A stretch of DNA of 36,031 nt, from the NCBI GenBank assembly GCA_963591995.1, contig CAVAUJ010000020.1, positions 1-36,031 of the forward strand, written 5' to 3'. Positions 24,297 through 30,141 of this stretch are shown here, piece by piece. The stretch is from CAG-791 sp963591995 (GTDB lineage: Bacteria; Bacillota; Clostridia; Lachnospirales; Lachnospiraceae). The position numbers were made by a program, and so were the translations under genes. The notes beneath the pieces were generated by a model that searched no databases, was not told where the DNA came from, and saw nothing but the letters and a program-made list of their open reading frames with translations. Numbering within the stretch: position 1 is the first letter of the stretch; each line of letters begins with the position of its first letter.

Positions 24297-25394
24297 ATGA
24301 GCATTCGCGTACCTTACGAAACCGTTAAGCCCACCGTACTGCAGGTCTTCCGGAATCTCGGGCTGACCGAGGAGCAGGCGGAGCAATGCGCCGAGATTCA
24401 CACGCAGAGCAGCCTCGAGGGCATCGAGAGCCACGGCCTTAACCGCGTCCCCCGCTTTGCGGAATACGTACAGAAGGGCTGGGTGGATATCAAAGCCACT
24501 CCTGAGCTCGTTGGCGCCAAGGGTGCCGTGGAGAATTACGACGGCCATCTTGGAATCGGCGTCCTGAACGCAACCTTCTGCATGGACCGCGCCGTTGCGC
24601 TGGCAAAGGAGCACGGCATCGGATGTGTGGCATTGCGCAACACGACCCACTGGATGCGCGGCGGTTCCTATGCATGGCAGGCAGCCAAGGCAGGCTTTAT
24701 CGGAATCAGCTGGACGAACACCGAGAGCTGCATGCCCATGTGGGGCTCCAAGGAACCCGGCGTCGGCAACAACCCCTTCTGCATTGCCATTCCGCGCAAG
24801 AACGGCCCCATCGTTCTCGATATGGCAATGAGCCAGTATGCCTACGGTAAGCTCGGCGTCTACCGCCTTGCCGGCAAGCAGCTGCCTTTCCCCGGCGGCT
24901 TTGACAAGGACGGCAACCTCACCAGTGATCCCGGTGCCATCGAAGCCAGCGGACGGATCCTTCCCACCGGTTACTGGAAGGGCTCCGGCATGGCCATCGC
25001 ACTGGATCTGGCTGCTGCCGCCATGGCAAACGGCCGTACCGGCGCCGACCTCGATCGTGAGGGCCGCGGCAGCTGCACCGGCTGCTGCCAGATTTTCATT
25101 GCCTATGATCCCTACCTCTTTGGCGAGGAAGAAGAGATTCAGGCGAAATTCGATGACCGCGTAGCTGCCGCCGATGCCACCGCTCCCGAGAAAGAGGGCG
25201 GCCATGTAACCTGTCCCGGCGAACGGACCGCGGCAACCCGCGCCCGCAACCTGGCCGAGGGCATTGTGGTCGACGAGCAGGTATGGCAGCAGATCCTCGA
25301 TCTTGCCGCCGGCAAAATGGACACAAAGGACATCGCCAGCGCCTGCATCCTTGATAACCTCAAGGAAGAGAAGGACGGGGAAGGGAACCATTGA
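24297..25394 (+). CDS. yiaK: 2,3-diketo-L-gulonate reductase-like dehydrogenase (Ldh_2 family, YiaK type)
   Basis: The 365-aa NAD(P)-dependent oxidoreductase belongs to the malate/L-lactate dehydrogenase (Ldh_2) family. It matches E. coli YiaK (EC 1.1.1.130) in long stretches: ESHGLNRVPRF with catalytic His46, ALRNTTHWMRGGSYAWQA, and GRILPTGYWKGSGMAIALDL. YiaK reduces 2,3-diketo-L-gulonate to 3-keto-L-gulonate. ATGs at 24294 and 24297 are both possible; AAGGAG ends 3 and 6 bases before them, favouring 24297. A YhcH/YiaL gene follows, as yiaL follows yiaK in E. coli. The rest of the E. coli yia pathway (kinase, decarboxylase, epimerases) is absent here, so the exact substrate may differ. Confidence 0.88.
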   Translation: MSIRVPYETVKPTVLQVFRNLGLTEEQAEQCAEIHTQSSLEGIESHGLNRVPRFAEYVQKGWVDIKATPELVGAKGAVENYDGHLGIGVLNATFCMDRAVALAKEHGIGCVALRNTTHWMRGGSYAWQAAKAGFIGISWTNTESCMPMWGSKEPGVGNNPFCIAIPRKNGPIVLDMAMSQYAYGKLGVYRLAGKQLPFPGGFDKDGNLTSDPGAIEASGRILPTGYWKGSGMAIALDLAAAAMANGRTGADLDREGRGSCTGCCQIFIAYDPYLFGEEEEIQAKFDDRVAAADATAPEKEGGHVTCPGERTAATRARNLAEGIVVDEQVWQQILDLAAGKMDTKDIASACILDNLKEEKDGEGNH

Positions 25395-25412
25395 TCCGGT
25401 TCTTCGACAGAC

Positions 25413-25453
25413 CGGTACATCGTTTGACCGGTTATTCAAAAAGCGATGTACCG
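25413..25453 (+). repeat. Palindromic element, copy 2 (CGGTACATCG / CGATGTACCG)
   Basis: CGGTACATCG (25413-25422) and CGATGTACCG (25444-25453) flank a 21-base spacer. It matches copy 1 (8478-8512, read on the minus strand) in arms, in CCGGTTATT of the spacer, and in CAAGG just after. It lies about 44 bases before the start of the second YhcH gene. Confidence 0.7.
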
Positions 25454-25496
25454 CAAGGCAGCCATCTGTTCACCACAGCAAAAGGAGGATTTTATT

Positions 25497-25946
25497 ATGT
25501 TTTTCTCACCGTTAGCCATTGCTGAAAAATACAACTACCTGGACGAGAAGTTCCGGGCCGCCTACCGCTGGCTCGCCGAGAGCGATCTGGACCGGCTCCC
25601 CGCGGGAAGCTATCCCGTGTGCGACGGCGTCACTGCTAATGTACAGGAGTATACCACCTTTCCCGCAGAGGAAGGGAGCTTCGAGACGCACGATGCCTAT
25701 TTTGACATTCAATACGTCATCTCCGGCAAGGAGCAGTTCGGCTATTGCAAGCGCGAGGGACTCGTGCTGAAAAAGGATGTTCCCGAAAACGACGTGAAGT
25801 TCTATGAGGAGCCTGCCTTAAGCGGCACCGTTCTGCTGCTCCCCGGTGATCTGATTGTCGTTGCTCCCGAGGATGCGCACAAGCCCCGTGTGGCTGCAGA
25901 CGGTCCGGAGTTCGTACGCAAGGTGGTCGTCAAGGTAAAGGTCTGA
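25497..25946 (+). CDS. yiaL: YhcH/YjgK/YiaL family protein, copy 2
   Basis: The 149-aa cupin-like protein shows the family signatures FETHDAYFDIQYVISGKEQFG and PGDLIVVAPEDAHKP with the conserved Glu/His metal positions. The open frame reaches back to 25446 through the palindromic element; ATG 25497 has AAAGGAGG about 8 bases upstream and is the clear start. It directly follows the YiaK-like gene, as yiaL follows yiaK in E. coli, so it is the likely functional YiaL counterpart; the symbol is given on family and synteny only. Confidence 0.9.
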   Translation: MFFSPLAIAEKYNYLDEKFRAAYRWLAESDLDRLPAGSYPVCDGVTANVQEYTTFPAEEGSFETHDAYFDIQYVISGKEQFGYCKREGLVLKKDVPENDVKFYEEPALSGTVLLLPGDLIVVAPEDAHKPRVAADGPEFVRKVVVKVKV

Positions 25947-25979
25947 CCCATTACGTTTTCGAATGCTGTTCCGCATTTT

Positions 25980-26093
25980 GATTTTCCGTAGGGAAATCGG
26001 GATGCGGGAGAAACCGATACCGATCCTCAGCACCTGCCGGTTTCATCATGAACGGACCGCCTGCGGCTCGCTTCATGGTTGAAATCGGCAGGT
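25980..26093 (+). promoter_or_regulatory. Stem-loops between yhcH copy 2 and the first zinc dehydrogenase
   Basis: GATTTTCC/GGGAAATC (25980-25998) forms an 8-bp stem with one wobble. A larger structure follows: ACCTGCCGGTTTCA (26032-26045) pairs with TGAAATCGGCAGGT (26080-26093), 14 pairs with one wobble. Inside it ATGAA/TTCAT and CCGC/GCGG continue the stem. A weaker hairpin (25962-25977) precedes them. They may set mRNA stability between the two genes. Confidence 0.6.
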
Positions 26094-26140
26094 ATGAAAT
26101 TGTTGTGCTCTCCCCGGAGCAGAAGGGTTATTCACATACT

Positions 26141-27166
26141 ATGAAAGCAATTAAGCTCGCAGAGCCCTGGAAGGTTTCCTGCGTAGAATTGGACAAGCCG
26201 GTTCCCAAGGCCGGCGAAGCATTGATCAAGGTTGTCACCGCCGGCATCTGCGGCAGCGACATCGGTGCCTTCCGCGGCACCAACGGACTGGTCTCCTATC
26301 CCCGCGTCATCGGACATGAGCTGGCCGGTATTGTAGAGTCCATTCCGGAGGACAATAAGAACGGCATCAAGGTCGGAGACCGCGTCGTCGTGGATCCTTA
26401 CCTTTATTGCGGACACTGCTACCCCTGCCGTATCCGTCGCACCAACTGCTGCACGGACCTGAAGGTCCTCGGCGTACATGTGGACGGCGGCATGGCGGAG
26501 TACTATTGCCATCCTGCCGACATGCTGATCCGGATTCCCGACGGAATGAGTTGGGAACAGGCCGCTATGGCAGAGCCGCTTACCATCAGCCTGCACGGCA
26601 TCCACCGCGGCGGCCTGAAGGCCGGCGAATACTGTGCGATCATCGGTGCAGGTCCGATCGGACTCGTCGCCGGCATGGTGGCGCAGGCCTACGGCGCACA
26701 TGCCATTCTGCTGGATCTCGTACCGGAGCGCCTTGATTTTGCAAAGACCCTCGGCATTGAATACGTCATCAACTCCGCCGCAGAGAATCCGGTGGAGCGC
26801 ATTGCCGAAATCACCAACGGAGAAATGGCTCATCAGGTCATGGAATGCTCCGGTGCCAATCCCGCCATCCGCCAGACGCTGGATCTCGTATCCAACGCCG
26901 GCCGCATCACGCTCACAGGCTGGCCCAAGAAGGAAACCAGTCTGCCGACCGATGTCATCACCAAGAAGGAAATTGATATCCGCGGTGCCCGCACCAGCGC
27001 CGGTGAGTTTGAGGAAGCTCTCGAGCTGATTCATTCCCGCCGTGTCGACATGATGAAGATCCTCACCAAGACCGTCTCCATGGAGGAGGCACCGGATACC
27101 ATCGTGGATATTGAGAAGAACCCCGGGCATTACATGAAGGTTGTTGTCCGCGTGAGCAACGACTGA
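26141..27166 (+). CDS. Zinc-dependent medium-chain dehydrogenase (L-galactonate/L-gulonate 5-dehydrogenase-like)
   Basis: The 341-aa cytoplasmic MDR enzyme has catalytic zinc ligands C37 (GICGSD), H59 and E60 (GHE), four structural-zinc cysteines (C90, C93, C96, C104) and the cofactor motif GAGPIG. It resembles E. coli LgoD/RspB in the spacing of DPYLYCGHCYPC, in GVHVDGG and in TGWPKKE. Such enzymes oxidise sugar acids or polyols at C5 or C2. The ribosome site is weak (AGAAGG, 14 bases from ATG 26141); the open frame reaches 26048 through a stem-loop, which I judge noncoding. The substrate is not fixed. Confidence 0.9.
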   Translation: MKAIKLAEPWKVSCVELDKPVPKAGEALIKVVTAGICGSDIGAFRGTNGLVSYPRVIGHELAGIVESIPEDNKNGIKVGDRVVVDPYLYCGHCYPCRIRRTNCCTDLKVLGVHVDGGMAEYYCHPADMLIRIPDGMSWEQAAMAEPLTISLHGIHRGGLKAGEYCAIIGAGPIGLVAGMVAQAYGAHAILLDLVPERLDFAKTLGIEYVINSAAENPVERIAEITNGEMAHQVMECSGANPAIRQTLDLVSNAGRITLTGWPKKETSLPTDVITKKEIDIRGARTSAGEFEEALELIHSRRVDMMKILTKTVSMEEAPDTIVDIEKNPGHYMKVVVRVSND

Positions 27167-27196
27167 CCGCGGCCGGAGGCAGCGCATCACCATGGT

Positions 27197-27229
27197 GCCG
27201 CAATCAGCGGACCACCGCGGGATTGCGGC
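27197..27229 (+). promoter_or_regulatory. Stem-loop between the two zinc dehydrogenase genes
   Basis: GCCGCAATC (27197-27205) and GATTGCGGC (27221-27229) form a 9-bp stem, with GCGG/CCGC stacked inside around ACCA. A 10-bp palindrome CACCATGGTG precedes it (27188-27197). Confidence 0.6.
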
Positions 27230-27253
27230 CGGAAAGGATGAATACAAACCAAT

Positions 27254-28279
27254 ATGAAAGCTGTTCAGATTCTGAAGCCCAATGATCTTCGCATCATTGA
27301 TATGGAAAAGCCGGTGCTGGATGAGAAGAACAATGTCATGGTCCGGATGACCTCTGCCGGCATCTGCGGCAGTGACGTCGGCATCTATCACGGGACCAAC
27401 GCCGCCGCCACCTATCCCCGCGTCATCGGTCACGAGATGGTCGGCGTCGTGGAGGAGATCGGTCCGAACGTGACAAGCGTTGCGGTCGGCGACCGTGTCA
27501 TCATCGATCAGGTCACTGCCTGCGGCACCTGCTACGCCTGCCGCAAGGGCCGTCCCAATGTATGCCAGCACCTTCGCGTCCGCGGCGTACACATCGACGG
27601 CGGCTACCGTCAATACATGGCCGTTCCGCAGAGCGACGTCTATAAGCTCCCGGATTCCTTAAGCGACCGGGATGCCATCATGATTGAGCCTACCACCATC
27701 GCCGTGCAGGCCTGCAGCCGTGCACAGCTCGAATTCGAGGATACGCTCCTGATCATCGGTGCCGGTGCCCTCGGCAGCAGCATGCTGCGCATCGCACGCC
27801 TTTACAGCCCCCGGAAGATCATCATGGCGGACATCGAGGAGGACAAGCTCGCGGAAAGTCTTCAGAACGGCGCCACAGACATCATTAATTCCGGAAAGGA
27901 AGACATCGTTGCGCGCGCGCAGGAGCTCACGGACGGCTACGGCCCCACTGTCGTCATCGACTGTGCCTGCTTCCACGGCAGCTTCCTGACCGCCTGCCGC
28001 TGTGCCGGAAACGCCGGCCGCGTCATCACCATGGGCTTTTCCGTTGCACCGGATGAGATCAACCAGTTCGTCATCACCAGCAAGGAGCTGGACGTGCGCG
28101 GCAGCCGTCTGCAGAACCACAAGTTCCAGACCGTCATCGACCTGATCGAAAAAGGCAAAATTGATCTGAACGGCACCGTAAGCCACACCTTCAAGCTCAC
28201 AGACGCACAGGCCGCCTTTGACTTTGTGGACAGCCGCGATCCGTCCATCCGCAAGATCGCATTGACCTTCGATATCTGA
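27254..28279 (+). CDS. Zinc-dependent medium-chain dehydrogenase, second copy (sugar-acid dehydrogenase-like)
   Basis: The 341-aa enzyme has the same layout as its neighbour: C38, H60, E61 for catalytic zinc, C90, C93, C96 and C104 for structural zinc, cofactor motif GAGALG, GVHIDGG. Sequence outside the motifs is well diverged, so the two are likely to act at different steps or on different epimers. The ribosome site is AAAGGA, about 13 bases before ATG 27254, which is weak. It is last in the operon and is followed by a strong terminator. Confidence 0.9.
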   Translation: MKAVQILKPNDLRIIDMEKPVLDEKNNVMVRMTSAGICGSDVGIYHGTNAAATYPRVIGHEMVGVVEEIGPNVTSVAVGDRVIIDQVTACGTCYACRKGRPNVCQHLRVRGVHIDGGYRQYMAVPQSDVYKLPDSLSDRDAIMIEPTTIAVQACSRAQLEFEDTLLIIGAGALGSSMLRIARLYSPRKIIMADIEEDKLAESLQNGATDIINSGKEDIVARAQELTDGYGPTVVIDCACFHGSFLTACRCAGNAGRVITMGFSVAPDEINQFVITSKELDVRGSRLQNHKFQTVIDLIEKGKIDLNGTVSHTFKLTDAQAAFDFVDSRDPSIRKIALTFDI

Positions 28280-28316
28280 TTCCGGTATCTGATTCCGGTA
28301 CATCGCCTGCAAAATA

Positions 28317-28367
28317 CAACTCCGGCGAGGGAAACGCTTTAAACCACCGTTTCCTTCGCCGGAGTTG
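28317..28367. terminator. Bidirectional terminator between the dehydrogenase and esterase genes
   Basis: Two 20-base arms (28317-28336 and 28348-28367) pair completely, with one G-U wobble, around an 11-base loop. TTTT follows on the plus strand (28371-28374) and TTGTATTTT on the minus strand. It ends both the plus-strand catabolic operon and the minus-strand gene at 28426. Confidence 0.88.
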
Positions 28368-28445
28368 CTGTTTTATTGCTGTTCTATTATTGCTGTTCTA
28401 TTATTGCTGTTCTACTGCCGCTGTTCTATTGTCGCTGTTGCTTTA
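28365..28445. repeat. 14-base tandem repeat, about five copies
   Basis: After an 11-base partial unit, units of TTGCTGTTCTATTA start at 28376 and 28390 (identical), then degenerate versions start at 28404, 28418 and 28432. The last units run into the end of the esterase gene; its stop (28426-28428) lies inside the repeat, so unit gain or loss there could alter the C-terminus. No unique spacers are present, so it is not a CRISPR array. Confidence 0.85.
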
Positions 28446-29190
28446 TTTCTCTCAGGAAGCCGCGCAGCGCACTGCACAGCTCTTCGATACAACCGCCGTA
28501 GCAATGCTCGGCTCCGGCAATGGTCCTTAGCTGCGCATTCTCATACTGCGCTGCCGCCTTCACGGAGCAGGCATAGGGAACGGCGCTGTCGGCATCTCCG
28601 TGGATGAGGCAGACCGGTCCATGATACCTTGCGATCTCATCCTCCACATGGATGGTCTGCGCAACGCGGGCGTAATCCCCCCGCAGCTTCCTCCCATCCC
28701 AGCAGTCCAGATATTCCGGAATCTCCTGCGGATCAAACGGAAAGCCCAGAAGGCTCCCCTTCCGCGCCATTTCCGGGATCATCAAGGCCGGCGACATCGG
28801 GATCAGGGCCCTGCAGGCATCCGGGCACATTCCCGCCAGCAGGGTCACCAAAAGGCCGCCCTGCGAATGACCGCACAGATACAGCTCCGTCACAAAATCG
28901 AGGTGCTTTGCATAATCTATCGCCTTCAGTCCGTTGCCCACCCACTTGTACAGCGTGTGATCCTCAAAGGCTCCGTCGCTCCCGCCGTGGCCGTAGAGCT
29001 CGACGCGCAGGACCGCGATGTTCTCCTGCACCGCCGTCTCCATCGCCGCCACGATGTGCTCCTCCTCCATGTGCCCTGTAAAGCCGTGGAACAGGAGCAT
29101 CAGCGGCACCTTTTCCTCCGTCTCCGGGCGATTCAGCCTGGCATGCAGCCGCAGCCCATCGTCTGTGATGTAGAATTCCCTCTCGTTCAT
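28426..29190 (-). CDS. Alpha/beta hydrolase, cinnamoyl (feruloyl) esterase-like
   Basis: The 254-aa cytoplasmic serine hydrolase has oxyanion motif HGFTGH (35-40), nucleophile S109 (CGHSQGG), acid D201 (HGDADSAVP) and H229 (GAEHCY). The HGFTGH entry and overall layout resemble bacterial cinnamoyl esterases of the LJ0536/Est1E type, which release hydroxycinnamates from plant esters. A generic esterase is also possible. The AGAGG ribosome site lies about 10 bases upstream. It follows metA by 15 bases on the same strand. The C-terminus KQQRQ is encoded within the 14-base tandem repeat. Confidence 0.85.
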   Translation of the reverse strand: MNEREFYITDDGLRLHARLNRPETEEKVPLMLLFHGFTGHMEEEHIVAAMETAVQENIAVLRVELYGHGGSDGAFEDHTLYKWVGNGLKAIDYAKHLDFVTELYLCGHSQGGLLVTLLAGMCPDACRALIPMSPALMIPEMARKGSLLGFPFDPQEIPEYLDCWDGRKLRGDYARVAQTIHVEDEIARYHGPVCLIHGDADSAVPYACSVKAAAQYENAQLRTIAGAEHCYGGCIEELCSALRGFLREIKQQRQ

Positions 29191-29205
29191 CGGTTCGTCT
29201 TCCTC

Positions 29206-30123
29206 TTATGCGTTCTGCACCCAGTCATACGGTGTAGCCTGGTACACGTAGTAATTGATCCAGTTGCTGTAGAGCGCCTGGCTGGCGCTGCGCCACTGCA
29301 GAAGCGGCTTCTGTGCGGGGTCATCGTCCGGGAAATAATTGGCCGGCACTCTCGGATGGATTCCCTTGGCGAGATCCCGCTCGTATTCATCCCGCAGCGT
29401 ATAGCGATCGTATTCTCCATGGCCGAAGACAAAGACCTGCCGCCCTTCCTTCGCCGTGCACAGGAGAACCCCCGCCTCCTCGGACTCCGCCAGAATCTTC
29501 AATGCACTGCATGCATGAATATCCTCCGCGGGAACCTCGGTGTAGCGGCTGTGCGGAATCAGGAAGTAATCGTCCATTCCCCGAACCAGAGGATCCTTCC
29601 GGTGGATCACCTTATGGGAATAAACACCGGAAATCTTCTCCGGCAGCATCCGCTTTTGCAGCCCGTAGTGATAATACAGACCGGCCTGTGCCCCCCAGCA
29701 GATGTGCAGCGTGGAGGTGACGTTGGCCGCGCTCCACTCGAACACGCGCCGCAGCTCGCCCCAGTAATCCACCTCCTCATATTCCATCTTCTCCACCGGT
29801 GCACCGGTGATGATCAGGCCGTCGAAATGACGCACCTTCAGCTCATCAAAGGAGTTGTAGAACTGATGCAGGTGCGAATAAGCCGTGTTTTTGCTCAAAT
29901 GCGAACTCATCCGCATGAACGTAATGTTCAGCTGGAGCGGTGTATTGCTCAGCATCCGCAGAATGTCCAGCTCGGTGTCCTCCTTTTTGGGCATCAAATT
30001 CAGGATGCAGATTTCCAGCGGTCGGATGTCCTGATGCGCTGCACGGTTTTCGTCCACAATAAAGAGATTTTCTCTTTCCAGCTCTTCCTTAACCGGAAGG
30101 TCATTCTGAATTCGAATCGGCAT
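29206..30123 (-). CDS. metA: Homoserine O-acetyltransferase, MetA type
   Basis: The 305-aa cytoplasmic enzyme acylates homoserine at the entry to methionine synthesis. The catalytic Cys142 (HICWGAQAG), His235 and Glu237 (FGHGEYDR) are in place. Residue 111 is Glu (TGAPVE). In this family Glu111 marks acetyl-CoA use, as in Bacillus cereus, and Gly111 marks succinyl-CoA use, as in E. coli, so acetyl-CoA is predicted. AGAGGGA precedes ATG 30123. The gene is 18 bases after ligA, probably cotranscribed. Confidence 0.95.
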   Translation of the reverse strand: MPIRIQNDLPVKEELERENLFIVDENRAAHQDIRPLEICILNLMPKKEDTELDILRMLSNTPLQLNITFMRMSSHLSKNTAYSHLHQFYNSFDELKVRHFDGLIITGAPVEKMEYEEVDYWGELRRVFEWSAANVTSTLHICWGAQAGLYYHYGLQKRMLPEKISGVYSHKVIHRKDPLVRGMDDYFLIPHSRYTEVPAEDIHACSALKILAESEEAGVLLCTAKEGRQVFVFGHGEYDRYTLRDEYERDLAKGIHPRVPANYFPDDDPAQKPLLQWRSASQALYSNWINYYVYQATPYDWVQNA

Positions 30124-30141
30124 GAATGGTTCCCTCTTTTC

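Noticed and set aside
24195..25439. 414-codon minus-strand open frame antisense to the YiaK-like gene
   Set aside because: The plus strand has the YiaK signatures and a ribosome site; the minus frame has none.
26132..27613. 493-codon minus-strand open frame antisense to the zinc dehydrogenases
   Set aside because: It spans the intergenic stem-loop and parts of two genes, with no family features.
28299..28309. CCGGTACATCG resembling an arm of the two-copy palindromic element
   Set aside because: Only one arm is present and the following bases do not match the shared spacer.
28330..28344. GGAAACGCTTTAAA resembling a CcpA cre site
   Set aside because: It lies in the arm and loop of the strong terminator, downstream of a gene, so the match is best explained by the hairpin.
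28365..28445. Possible CRISPR array
   Set aside because: The units are 14 bases and directly abutting, with no spacers and no cas genes nearby.
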